Below, piece after piece: positions 16,691-25,470 of a stretch of 64,000 nt of DNA. Each line of letters opens with the position of its first letter. Within the stretch, counting starts at the first letter, position 1. Location of the stretch: contig DAOUMD010000099.1 in the NCBI GenBank assembly GCA_034412795.1, positions 53,765 through 117,764 of the forward strand, given 5' to 3'. Below the pieces are notes generated by a model that saw only the letters and a list, made by a program, of their open reading frames with translations, was not told where the DNA came from and made no database searches. Both the position numbers and the translations under genes were made by a program. Origin of the DNA: JAUVPY01 sp034412795. GTDB lineage: Bacteria; Chloroflexota; Anaerolineae; 4572-78; NAK82.

Positions 16691-18403
16691 ATGACCAATA
16701 ACCAATCAGACGCGATGGACCCCATCCGCTTATCCGCTGACATCCGCTGCATTGGAACTACCAAAGGCCCCGGCGAGGCGGCGCACGAATACACCTTCGT
16801 CACGCCCGACGTCGAGCGCCGGGTGAAGACGGGCGAGTTCGTCTATTACGAGACCCAGGTCGAAGGCGAGACGCGCCACATCCTGGGGCGGGTCACCGGC
16901 CGGATACCGCTGCGCCTGTACCCCGACACTTTTATGGCCGACCCGGCCGTCTCCCCGGCCCAGGTGGCGGCTATGCTTGGCTTTCTGGAGCAACAGCACG
17001 AGCTGTTCGAAGTCACAGTGGTGGTGCTGGGTTATTACGATCCTCGACTGGGCGACTTCATCAACCCGCGCGTACCACCCGAATCGGGCAGCCCCATCTA
17101 TATCGCCGACGACCATGCGCTGGCCGAGGTACTCTCCAAAAAACGCGTGGACGATATCGGCTCGGCCCACGTCGGCTCGCTGCTCAGCCGTGGGCCGGGC
17201 GCCGTGCCGGTCACCCTCGACGTGCGGGGCTTCACCAGCACCCACCTGGCCATCATCGCCAGCACCGGCGCCGGCAAGAGCTACCTGGCCAGCGTGATCG
17301 TCGAGGAGTTGATGAAACCCTACAACCGGGCCAGCGTGCTGGTCGTGGATCCCCACGGCGAATATGGGACACTGGAGGAGATGAAGGGACACGATGAATT
17401 CAGAACCAATGGCTACGAGCCAGAGGTACGCATCATCCGGCCCGACCAGATCAAGGTACGCATCTCCTCCCTGACGCTGGGCGATTTGCGCTACCTACTG
17501 CCCAACCTCTCGGAGAAGATGCACTATCAATTAGGCCGCACCTTCAACACCACGCGCCGCAAATACGGCGACAAGTGGACGCTGGCGCAGTTCATGGTGA
17601 CGCTGCGCGCCGGCGACGAGGACCATCCCGTGACCGACCCGGACGCCGACCTGGAATTGGAGCAGGACGCCACCATCGGCGCCCTGGTGTGGCGGGTGAA
17701 CTCGGTCCTGGGCCACTCCAAGATCTTCGACGACTTTCAGCATATGCCACTGCAAGATCTATTTCGCCCCGGCCAGTGCACCGTGCTCCAGCTCAACGAG
17801 ATCGACCAGCGCGAACAGCAGGTCATCGTGGCCACGCTGCTGCGCCGCGTGAACCAGGCCCGCATGGACACCGAGAAGGGGTTGGCCGGCGAAGGGGATG
17901 AGACCTACCTGCCCTATCCCACCTTTGCCCTCATCGAGGAGGCACACAACTATGCACCGGCCAACGCCGACGTGGTGACCACAGGCATCCTGAAGACCAT
18001 CCTCTCCGAGGGTCGCAAGTTCGGCGTCTCGGTGGGCCTCATCAGTCAGCGACCGGGCCGGCTGGACAGCGACGTGCTGTCGCAGTGTATGACCCAGTGC
18101 ATTATGCGCATCGTTAACCCTATCGACCAAGCTCGGGTCGCCGAGAGCGTGGAGTCGGTGGGACGCGATTTACTCAAAGAGCTGCCCGCCCTATCCAAGG
18201 GGCAGGTTATCGTGGCCGGCAGCGCGGTCAACACGCCCCTGCTGTGCCGCGTCCGGGAGCGTATCACGCGTCACGGTGCCGAAGACCCGGACGCCCCCGC
18301 CCGCTGGCAGGCCTATTTCTCGGAGACGGCCACCGCCCGCCGCGAGCGCGACGAGGCGCTGCCCGCAGAGCCAGAGCGGGGTAGTAGTCGGATGTTCAAG
18401 TAG
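16691..18403 (+). CDS. HerA-like DNA-translocating ATPase (DUF87)
   Basis: 570 aa with GAGGAGG before the ATG. The N-terminal part (to about 180) contains a HAS-barrel-like segment (HEYTFVTPDVERRVKTGEFVYYE). The ATPase core follows: Walker A IIASTGAGKSYLA (about 193-205), VLVVDPHGEYG, Walker B FALIEEAHNYAP, the sensor region GLISQRPGRLD, and a QCIMRIVNPIDQ arginine-finger region. HerA proteins are hexameric DNA pumps that cooperate with NurA in DNA end resection; bacterial homologues also occur in defence modules. No nurA, SIR2 or other effector is adjacent. The upstream HAS-barrel protein is the nearest candidate partner. Confidence 0.85.
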   Translation: MTNNQSDAMDPIRLSADIRCIGTTKGPGEAAHEYTFVTPDVERRVKTGEFVYYETQVEGETRHILGRVTGRIPLRLYPDTFMADPAVSPAQVAAMLGFLEQQHELFEVTVVVLGYYDPRLGDFINPRVPPESGSPIYIADDHALAEVLSKKRVDDIGSAHVGSLLSRGPGAVPVTLDVRGFTSTHLAIIASTGAGKSYLASVIVEELMKPYNRASVLVVDPHGEYGTLEEMKGHDEFRTNGYEPEVRIIRPDQIKVRISSLTLGDLRYLLPNLSEKMHYQLGRTFNTTRRKYGDKWTLAQFMVTLRAGDEDHPVTDPDADLELEQDATIGALVWRVNSVLGHSKIFDDFQHMPLQDLFRPGQCTVLQLNEIDQREQQVIVATLLRRVNQARMDTEKGLAGEGDETYLPYPTFALIEEAHNYAPANADVVTTGILKTILSEGRKFGVSVGLISQRPGRLDSDVLSQCMTQCIMRIVNPIDQARVAESVESVGRDLLKELPALSKGQVIVAGSAVNTPLLCRVRERITRHGAEDPDAPARWQAYFSETATARRERDEALPAEPERGSSRMFK

Positions 18404-18463
18404 GGGCAGGGACTCAGGGATCAGGGAATCAGGGATCAGGTCCCAAGTCTCGATTTTTGGCAG

Positions 18464-18502
18464 TCTGAATTGTTCATCTACCCCATTAATCTGCGTAGAG
18501 CC
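18464..18502 (+). repeat. 39-bp dispersed repeat, copy 1
   Basis: Matches the reverse complement of 56593-56631 at 38 of 39 bases. Both copies are intergenic. It starts TCTGAATTGTTCATC and ends CTGCGTAGAGCC. Confidence 0.75.
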
Positions 18503-18631
18503 ATTAAAGTACCGTCTCAGGGATTTCTCGCTATCGCTCGAAATGACATGATTGCCCGCAAATAATTCCCTTTTTCGTCACATAGTAGGGTACCATCCCT
18601 GATTTCCTGATCCCTGAGTCCCTGAGTCCCA

Positions 18632-18699
18632 ATTTACCAATCTACCAACTTACCAATCTACCATCCAACCATCCATCCAACCAACCTACCTACCTACAA
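18632..18699 (+). repeat. Low-complexity CCAATCTA/CCATCCAA tract
   Basis: Short units such as ACCAATCTACC, ATCCAACC and ACCTACCT repeat imperfectly just ahead of the aminopeptidase ribosome site (AAGAAAGG). Slippage-prone by appearance. Confidence 0.7.
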
Positions 18700-18712
18700 G
18701 AAAGGATATACA

Positions 18713-19708
18713 ATGACCGATTCGAGTCCCACCTGGGCAACCAATATCATCCACACCTGTATGGGCCTGCAAGCCGGTGAGAAGGTGTTGATTGCCGTGG
18801 ACGAGCCGCTGGGCTTCGCGCGCGATGCGCTCCAGGCCGAGGCGCTCAAGGCCGATCCGGCCGAGTTGTGGACGTACACCATCCCCGACGCGGTGCGTCC
18901 CTTCTCCGAATTCCCACCGCGTATGCTGGACCTGATCAGCCAAGTGGACGTGGCCGTCCGCTTTCTGGCAACCATCGACACCGTCAAAGAAGGTTCAGCT
19001 CACATACCCCTCTTAAGAGTCGCGCGTGAGAGCAAGGTACGCTATGGGTTCGGTATCTATATCGACGATGGCGTCCTGGAGAACGAGTTGAGCGCCGACT
19101 ACCAGGTGATCGCCGATCTCACCCTGGCACTGGCCGATTGGTTAAAGGGACGCACATCGGTCCATATCACCACGCCACTGGGAACTGACCTGCGGCTCTC
19201 AGTGGCCGGGCGCGAATGGCAGCCAGACACCGGCGTCCTCCGTGGCCAGGGTGTGCTTGGCAACCTACCGGCCGGCGAGGTGTACGTAGCGCCCCTCGAG
19301 GACAGCGCCGAAGGGGTGCTGGTGATCGACAAAAGCCTGCCTGGCTTGCCCCTCTCCGAACCAGTACGGCTCGTTTTTGAAAAGGGCCGTGTGACTCACA
19401 TTGAGGGCGGCGAGGGAGCAAAATACTTGGAGAAGACGATTGCAGAGGGTGAGCGCAAACCGAATGGCGAATGGTCGCGCGTTATCGGCGAGTTAGGCAT
19501 CGGCACCAATCCTAAAGCACGATTGCAGGGCAACCTGATGACGGATGAGAAAGTGGCGGGCACCATCCATATCGCCATCGGTCGCAACATCTTTTTCGGA
19601 GGGGAGAATCCGGCCCCCATCCACGAGGATGGCGTCGTCAGCCAGCCGACTATGTGGGTTGACGGCGAGTTACTGATTGATGGGGGACAGTACCTGTTGA
19701 ATAGCTGA
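18713..19708 (+). CDS. M29-like aminopeptidase
   Basis: 331 aa, somewhat shorter than typical M29 enzymes (about 370-410). The C-terminal region has the family pattern: GELGIGTNPKA, LMTDEKVAGTIHIAIGRN, and HEDGVV. These supply Glu, His and Asp residues expected to bind the metal pair. The N-terminal domain (GLQAGEKVLIAVDEP) is also M29-like. It would remove N-terminal amino acids from peptides in the cytoplasm. Some members of this shortened group remain uncharacterised, so peptidase activity is likely but unproven. It converges on the MFS gene, with a 14-bp gap. Confidence 0.8.
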   Translation: MTDSSPTWATNIIHTCMGLQAGEKVLIAVDEPLGFARDALQAEALKADPAELWTYTIPDAVRPFSEFPPRMLDLISQVDVAVRFLATIDTVKEGSAHIPLLRVARESKVRYGFGIYIDDGVLENELSADYQVIADLTLALADWLKGRTSVHITTPLGTDLRLSVAGREWQPDTGVLRGQGVLGNLPAGEVYVAPLEDSAEGVLVIDKSLPGLPLSEPVRLVFEKGRVTHIEGGEGAKYLEKTIAEGERKPNGEWSRVIGELGIGTNPKARLQGNLMTDEKVAGTIHIAIGRNIFFGGENPAPIHEDGVVSQPTMWVDGELLIDGGQYLLNS

Positions 19709-19722
19709 GACCTTTATCGGTC

Positions 19723-21339
19723 TTAAGCCTCAGTCTCCCCCGCCGTCTGTGGTGTCGTGTTAACGCCGGACACGCTGGGAATGCCCTGGGCCGCACAGGC
19801 ACCCTGTGCACCGGCCATGCCCACGATCACATCGGCCGCGTCGTTACGCCGCCGGAGCAAAACCAGCACCGGCCATATGAGAACCGTCGTCAGCCCGCCC
19901 ACGACATAGCCAGCCGCGATCGAATGCGTCTGAGACAGACGCCCCAAAGCCGTTTGTCCCAGCACACTGCCGCCGCTGGCGACCAAGGAGTCAAAAGATA
20001 TCACCGTAGCACGCTGCTCGGACGGGACGAGTTGGTGCAAATAGGCTTGCTTAACGGGGGTCCAGACACCCCACGTGCCCATGACCACCAGGTACAGAGC
20101 CACGGCCAGCCAAAACGACCCGGCCAGTCCCACGCCGAGCGCCGCCACGGTCTGGATGACGGCGGCCCAGAGCAACAGCGTGGTGCGCCTGCCACAGAAG
20201 CGGGTGAACCACTCGACCAACGAATTGCCGACTATGATCGCCAGCGAGACGAGTGCGGCGATCACACCCGCCACCCAGGGCAAATCCTCGCCTAGCAACC
20301 CCAGGAAGTAAGGCTGCCAGGCATAAAAGCCCCAAAACAGGAGAATGGAGTGAATGAAGGAAGCGATGACCAGCAGCCGGACGGAAGTCTGATGCCAGCC
20401 AAAGGCAATGCTAGCCTCGGCGACCTGCTTCATCTCACGCGGCATATCTGCCAGCTTCATCGCGCGAGGTGTGAAACCGATGTCGTGCATGGTGAAAAAG
20501 GCAACCACGAACACAACCGCCAGCAGCCCGGCCCGGCCAAGGAACGGGATAGACAGATTGAAGGTGCCGAGCAGACCACCCCCGACCGTTCCGATGAGCA
20601 TCGTCACACCCGATACCATAGCGCCGCGGGCGAAGATCCGGTCCAGTTCCCCCTCATAGCCGGTTGCCTGGAGCGCATCGACCAGCCAGGCCTCCGTGGC
20701 ACCAGAGTAAAAGGTGTATCCCAAGCCCAACACAACCGACATCAGGCAAAAGAGTAGCAGACCGCCTCCCACTGCCGCCACAGCGACATAGCCCAAAGTA
20801 CCGAGCAGAACGACGACGACACTCAGCAAGAACGAGGTACGTCGCCCGCGTGTATCCGCCAGCACGCCGGTAGGGATCTCAAAGAGCGCCATGCTGCCGG
20901 TGAAAACCGAGTTGGCAATGAAGACTTGAAAGATGTCCAGGCCAGCGTCGAGCAGGAAGAGCGTGTTGACACCCCATATCAACGAGGCAGACAGCGTATA
21001 AAGACCCGCGATGACCAGATAACTGCGGACAACCCCCTCCGAACCATCCGCATCCCCACTCGTTGCTGGCGCTTGATCACCCGGCGCCACGTAGGTTTGA
21101 TCCACGTAGCACCAACCCCAGTCCTCACCCGGTTCTTGGGACTTGATGATGGGATGGCCTGTGTCCTGGAAGTGCTGGGTGGCATGTTTATTCTTCGAGT
21201 CATCGCAACATCCGACATAGCCACAAGTCATACACATACGAAGGTGGACCCACGTATCACCTTGCGCGATGCAATCTGAACATCCCTCGCTACTGGGCGT
21301 GACCTCTCTAATCTGGTCGAGATGTGTACATTCTCCCAT
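19723..21339 (-). CDS. UBP-type zinc finger fused to an MFS transporter
   Basis: 538 aa. Residues 1-85 form a UBP zinc finger: CTHLDQI, SEGCSDCIAQGDTWVHLRMCMTCGYVGCCD, NKHATQHF, GHPIIKS and WGWCYVD, with all expected Cys and His ligands. After a short linker, residues about 105-505 make twelve hydrophobic segments of the major facilitator superfamily, with a loop motif LADTRGRRTSF after helix 2 that matches the MFS signature. In eukaryotes this finger binds the ubiquitin C-terminus. In bacteria it occurs alone or fused to other proteins, with unclear role. Cargo unknown; a drug or metabolite exporter is plausible. Confidence 0.9.
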   Translation of the reverse strand: MGECTHLDQIREVTPSSEGCSDCIAQGDTWVHLRMCMTCGYVGCCDDSKNKHATQHFQDTGHPIIKSQEPGEDWGWCYVDQTYVAPGDQAPATSGDADGSEGVVRSYLVIAGLYTLSASLIWGVNTLFLLDAGLDIFQVFIANSVFTGSMALFEIPTGVLADTRGRRTSFLLSVVVVLLGTLGYVAVAAVGGGLLLFCLMSVVLGLGYTFYSGATEAWLVDALQATGYEGELDRIFARGAMVSGVTMLIGTVGGGLLGTFNLSIPFLGRAGLLAVVFVVAFFTMHDIGFTPRAMKLADMPREMKQVAEASIAFGWHQTSVRLLVIASFIHSILLFWGFYAWQPYFLGLLGEDLPWVAGVIAALVSLAIIVGNSLVEWFTRFCGRRTTLLLWAAVIQTVAALGVGLAGSFWLAVALYLVVMGTWGVWTPVKQAYLHQLVPSEQRATVISFDSLVASGGSVLGQTALGRLSQTHSIAAGYVVGGLTTVLIWPVLVLLRRRNDAADVIVGMAGAQGACAAQGIPSVSGVNTTPQTAGETEA

Positions 21340-21474
21340 TATTCACCACCAGTTAGACCGCAGAGACAGAGCCGAGACAATAAGGAGTTAATTATAATGA
21401 AGTGCATAGCTTTTGTCTAATAATCAAACTTCCGAAGACCTTTTTTCTGAGGTAGGGATCATTGACTCAGGCTC

Positions 21475-21503
21475 TTGACAAACTTGACCTTGTCTAGTAG
21501 AAT
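21475..21503 (+). promoter_or_regulatory. Predicted promoter of the GntR-CHAT operon
   Basis: Perfect TTGACA (21475-21480), 17-bp spacer, TAGAAT (21498-21503). It lies about 60 bp before the regulator ATG and would transcribe all four genes to 26597. Confidence 0.65.
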
Positions 21504-21565
21504 TAGATATATAAGATGTAATTTATAAAATATCAACCGCTGTTAAGAGCTAATACGCTCAGGGC

Positions 21566-22267
21566 ATGAGGACAGGGGGCAGAATAGTGCCACCTAAAAA
21601 CGACAAAAAAACAGCGCAAGGCCCCCCGACGATTTCAAGCTACGTACTCAACACTATCCGTGAAGCAATACTTGCCGGGCGTTACCCTCTGGGTTCGAAG
21701 CTGGATCAGCAAGCACTGGCTGCGGAACTTGGCGTCAGCGTCATCCCTGTCCGTGAAGGGCTGCGTCAGCTCGAAGCTGAAGGTCTGGTTCGAATCTATC
21801 CTCGTCGCGGTGCGTACATGGCCGAGCCTTCGGTCGACGAGTTCCAGGAGATCTATCTCATTCGCGAAGTCCTGGAAGAGCTGGCTACACAGCTTGCTAT
21901 TCCCAACCTCTCTTCCCAGGCACTTGAAAAATTGAGCGACATCATCCAGCAAATGGAGAGAGCGATTGCCGTCAATGACTTCATCGTCCTGCCGGAGCTC
22001 GATCGAAAGTTCCGCTTTACCATCTACGATGCATCGCTGCGGCCCATTCTGCTAGGAATGCTGTCCAGCTTGTGGGACCGCGCCAGTTTGTACCGGCGCT
22101 TATACACCCGTCTGCCCGACCGCGCGCCACAAGTGCTCGCCGGTCACAAGAAGATATACGCCGCCTGCCAGGCAGGGGATGCCGTCGCGGCCGGCCAGGC
22201 GGTGAGGGAGCACATCCGCCAGTCGGCCGGGGAAATCCTGGAGAAACTGAAAGCTGACGGCCCGTAA
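21566..22267 (+). CDS. GntR-family (FCD) transcriptional regulator
   Basis: 233 aa. A winged helix at about 20-88 (SYVLNTIREAILAGRYPLGSKLDQQALAAELGVSVIPVREGLRQLEAEGLV) is followed by an FCD ligand-binding domain (REVLEELATQLAI ... HKKIYAACQAGDAVAAGQAVREHI). FCD regulators usually sense a small organic acid and repress neighbouring genes. It is first in the CHAT operon and ends one base before the protease ATG, so the two are translationally close. This suggests it controls the operon. Its presence next to a CHAT protease is unusual. Start ATG 21566 has only a weak ribosome site. Confidence 0.9.
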   Translation: MRTGGRIVPPKNDKKTAQGPPTISSYVLNTIREAILAGRYPLGSKLDQQALAAELGVSVIPVREGLRQLEAEGLVRIYPRRGAYMAEPSVDEFQEIYLIREVLEELATQLAIPNLSSQALEKLSDIIQQMERAIAVNDFIVLPELDRKFRFTIYDASLRPILLGMLSSLWDRASLYRRLYTRLPDRAPQVLAGHKKIYAACQAGDAVAAGQAVREHIRQSAGEILEKLKADGP

Positions 22268-22268
22268 C

Positions 22269-23900
22269 ATGCCACAAGAAAGACTAAGCTACCGGGACTT
22301 TGAAATAGAAATCGCCCCAAGCCAGGGAAATAGCTACCCAGTGGCGGTTTTGCGCTCGCCCTCAGGACAAGCGCGAAATACGATGAAACTCCCCTTTGAC
22401 CGGACGCCGTTAGGACAGCTAATGGGTAATTTGGAAAAGACCGGCGGGGGAGCAACCCCCTGGCCCGCCCAGGTAGTGCGGCACATTGGCTCGCAGCTAT
22501 TCGAGGCGTTGATACACGACGACGTGCGCAACGTGTACGACATGAGCCGGCAGACGACGATGGCCAATGACCAGGGTCTGCGTATCAAGTTGCGCATCAA
22601 CGCGCCGGAGTTGGCGACCATCCCCTGGGAGTTTCTCTACGACCCACGCCAGGGCGAATTCATCGCCCTCTCCCGCTACACCCCGATTGTTCGTTATCTC
22701 GAACTGCCGCTACCTGACCCGGAGCTGGCCGTCACCGCGCCCGTGCGCATCCTGGGCATGGTCGCCGGTCCCGCCGATGCTGCCCCGCTGGATGTGGACC
22801 GGGAAAAGGCCCGGCTAGAGGACGCCCTCTACAAGTTGCAGGAGGACGGTCTTGTAGAATCGGTTTGGCTGGCGGGGCAAACGTGGCGTGACCTGCAGGC
22901 AGCTATGCAGGGCGGTCCGTGGCACATCTTCCACTTCGTCGGCCACGCGACAACTGACGACGAGACCGGTGAGAGCCTATTGCTCCTGGCTGACGACTAC
23001 GGCGACTCGGCCCCCCTCAGCGCGACCCAATTGGGCCGGCTGCTGGGCGACCACCGCACCTTGCGGCTGGCAGTGCTCAACGCCTGCAAGGGTGCCCGAG
23101 GACACAAGGGGAACATTTTCTCCAGCATGGCCTCGGCCCTGGTACAGCGCGGGTTGCCCGCCGTTTTGGCAATGCAGTACGAGATCAGCGATGAGGCAGC
23201 AATTGAGTTCACGACGAGCTTTTACCGCGCCCTGGTCGCCAACCTGCCCATCGACGCGGCTGCCTCCGAGGCGCGCAAGGCGATCAGTCTGGCCCAGGAC
23301 GGATCGATGGAGTGGGGCACACCGGCCCTCTTCACGCGTGCGCCAGACGGAATAATTTGGAAAGTGGATAAGGGAAAAATCGATATGGACTCAGAAAGGG
23401 ATCCGTACTGGTGGGACAACCTACCCGGGACCTTCGGCGATTTTCAGACGGGTGATATCGACGGCGACGTGATCATCGCTTCGGTTGGCGCTGGCGCACA
23501 AAACGTGGCGATTGGCAAGGACATCACCCAAACCGTCTACGAGACCCTGGGCGACCCCACACCGGATGACAGGCAGATCATCGAAAAGGAGCTGGCCCAG
23601 GTAAGAGCTGCGTTGGCAGAGGTTGAAGGTGAGATTGGCGAGAGCGCCGTGAAAATGGCGGGGGGCATGCTGGCTCAGATTGAGAACGAGCTGCTCAAAA
23701 CCGGCGAGGATGAAACGCCCAACGCGGCCCCAATCACCCAAATGGGAGATCTGCTGCTGGATAGCGTTCCCCAGATAACCGACGCGCTGGCCAGACTGTT
23801 TGCCACGCCGGCCGTGGGTCGAGTAATAGGCAAGGCTGGCGAGACGGCGATCACGTGGGTCAGGCGACGATTTGGCCGCAGCGCCGGATCTGCAAGGTAA
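22269..23900 (+). CDS. CHAT-domain caspase-like protease
   Basis: 543 aa. The CHAT peptidase fold spans about 90-365. The catalytic His lies in HIFHFVGHAT (about His226) and the catalytic Cys in LAVLNACKGA (about Cys273), followed by VLAMQYEISDEAA. After it comes DVIIASVGAGAQNVAIGKD (about 400-418), then a helical segment with coiled-coil character, and a basic C-terminus. The glycine-rich motif recurs in the protein encoded next. CHAT proteases act in several bacterial immune and cell-suicide systems, cutting a partner once activated. No STAND ATPase, gasdermin or reverse transcriptase is nearby. It starts 2 bp after the GntR gene. Confidence 0.9.
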   Translation: MPQERLSYRDFEIEIAPSQGNSYPVAVLRSPSGQARNTMKLPFDRTPLGQLMGNLEKTGGGATPWPAQVVRHIGSQLFEALIHDDVRNVYDMSRQTTMANDQGLRIKLRINAPELATIPWEFLYDPRQGEFIALSRYTPIVRYLELPLPDPELAVTAPVRILGMVAGPADAAPLDVDREKARLEDALYKLQEDGLVESVWLAGQTWRDLQAAMQGGPWHIFHFVGHATTDDETGESLLLLADDYGDSAPLSATQLGRLLGDHRTLRLAVLNACKGARGHKGNIFSSMASALVQRGLPAVLAMQYEISDEAAIEFTTSFYRALVANLPIDAAASEARKAISLAQDGSMEWGTPALFTRAPDGIIWKVDKGKIDMDSERDPYWWDNLPGTFGDFQTGDIDGDVIIASVGAGAQNVAIGKDITQTVYETLGDPTPDDRQIIEKELAQVRAALAEVEGEIGESAVKMAGGMLAQIENELLKTGEDETPNAAPITQMGDLLLDSVPQITDALARLFATPAVGRVIGKAGETAITWVRRRFGRSAGSAR

Positions 23901-23910
23901 GGTTGCAAGC

Positions 23911-25470
23911 GTGACTGAGCAATCAAAAGACGACTCACAACAGAAAGAGAGCCAGAACTGGCTACAACGCCAAATCCAACGGGTGCGTAACATACGACGC
24001 CGCGACGTCGTCATCGCCCAGATAGGCCCGGGCGCACGCAACATCGTCGTCGGCACACGCAACGTTCAGATCAACATCGGCAATCGCAATTTGACACTGC
24101 CGGTGCTGCTGATCCCCCTACTCCTGCTGGTCATCATTGGTTTCCTCGTCTACCCCTTGGCCGAGCCAATCTGGAACCCGGCCCAGATGACGGGCCAGTT
24201 CCGCATCGCCGTGGCCGAGTTCGGCGAGATGGACAGCAACGGAAAGGTACGGCGGGCCGACAACGGCCAGGTGCTCAGCCGATGGCTGTTCGAGGCACTC
24301 CACGACGAATACCAACAGAACACCGATATGGAGATGGCGCGCGCCATCGAAATCTGGCACGATTCACAGACCGACACGGAACAAAACTTCAAGTTTGGCG
24401 TCATGCGCGGCGATACGCCCGGCGCACGACGCGCGTCGGCAGCCAAATTGGCCGAAAAAGTCAATGCCCATATGGTCATCTACGGCAACATGGTCCCTGA
24501 TGGAGAATCGCAGGGCCTGGACCTGGAGTTTTACCTATCACCGCAGGTCAACGACGAAACGGCCTCAATCGTCGGACCGCACCGGCTGGGTAAGCCCATT
24601 CTACTCCCCGTACCATTTGATACCGACAGCCCAGAAGCCAATATCGTCGTTGGCGAGAAGCTAGAAACACGGGGGGATGCCCTGTTCTGGTTGACGATGG
24701 GCCTCACACAGCAGGTGCTGGGCCGCTCCGAGCAAGCTCTGGCCACGCTCCGCCGCGCCGATGTAGAATTGACAGACTGGCCGGAGAACGACGGCAAGGA
24801 ACTTCTATATTTCTTCATTGGGCGCGAGGAACTCTTTCTGGAACAGACCGACCACGCCGAAGCATCCTTTCGCAAAGCGTTGGAGATCGAGCCCAGCTAC
24901 GCCCGGGCGCAGGTGGGATTGGGCAGCACTTATCTGCAACGCGCACTTGCCATCGAGCCTGACGCACGCTTGGAGGAACCGAAGTACCTGGAGCAGGCAC
25001 TCGATCATCATCTCAGGGGACTCGAACTGGCGCTGGTCGACGAAGATGCCGTCATCCAGGCAGTTGCCCGCATCGCGCTGGCCAAGAGCCACCGGTTGAT
25101 GGGCGAGGCTCACTATTTTCTGGATGATTATGATGAAGCCAATCGTTTCTTGGATTTGGCGATTGCCGAAGTGGAGCAGGTGACCCCGCTCCTGACCGAC
25201 ACCCGCCAGCACCGGCTGCTGGCCCAGGCATACGAAGCCCAAGGTGCTGCCTATCTCCAACAAGGGGACATCTTACGCCGGCAGCAGGACATCGAGAAAA
25301 GCCGGGCGCGCTTCGAACTGGCCAAAACTGCCTATCAACAGTGTATCGAACAAGGCGACAAGGCGTTTTTCGATGAGATCCTGCGCGAGAAGGTTATCGA
25401 GCAGGGCTGCCAACGCTATTATGATGTTGCCACCGAATACGTACAAAAGTTAGAAGGAGAACAACCATGA
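23911..25470 (+). CDS. Membrane-anchored TPR protein of the CHAT operon
   Basis: 519 aa from the GTG at 23911, which has AAGGTAAGG upstream; an in-frame TTG at 23872 would overlap the protease gene. Residues 1-60 are cytosolic and contain DVVIAQIGPGARNIVVGTR (about 32-50), matching the motif in the CHAT protein. A single membrane helix lies at about 61-82. The outer part has an alpha/beta domain (FRIAVAEFGEMD ... VIYGNMVPDG), resembling a periplasmic or CsgG/TolB-like fold by pattern. It continues into TPR repeats (about 280-505, e.g. AEASFRKALEIEPSYARAQVGLGSTYLQRAL). A role as sensor or scaffold for the protease is inferred. Confidence 0.8.
   Translation: MTEQSKDDSQQKESQNWLQRQIQRVRNIRRRDVVIAQIGPGARNIVVGTRNVQINIGNRNLTLPVLLIPLLLLVIIGFLVYPLAEPIWNPAQMTGQFRIAVAEFGEMDSNGKVRRADNGQVLSRWLFEALHDEYQQNTDMEMARAIEIWHDSQTDTEQNFKFGVMRGDTPGARRASAAKLAEKVNAHMVIYGNMVPDGESQGLDLEFYLSPQVNDETASIVGPHRLGKPILLPVPFDTDSPEANIVVGEKLETRGDALFWLTMGLTQQVLGRSEQALATLRRADVELTDWPENDGKELLYFFIGREELFLEQTDHAEASFRKALEIEPSYARAQVGLGSTYLQRALAIEPDARLEEPKYLEQALDHHLRGLELALVDEDAVIQAVARIALAKSHRLMGEAHYFLDDYDEANRFLDLAIAEVEQVTPLLTDTRQHRLLAQAYEAQGAAYLQQGDILRRQQDIEKSRARFELAKTAYQQCIEQGDKAFFDEILREKVIEQGCQRYYDVATEYVQKLEGEQP

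Larger units (their letters stand above)
18404..18712. other. Gene-free repeat-rich spacer
   Basis: Contains an inverted pair of AT-C-AGGG repeats (GACTCAGGGATCAGGGAATC near 18411, and its complement near 18596-18628). It also contains a 39-bp sequence shared with 56593-56631, and a low-complexity ACCAATCTACC/ATCCAACC run from about 18632 to 18699. No coding signal. Confidence 0.65.
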
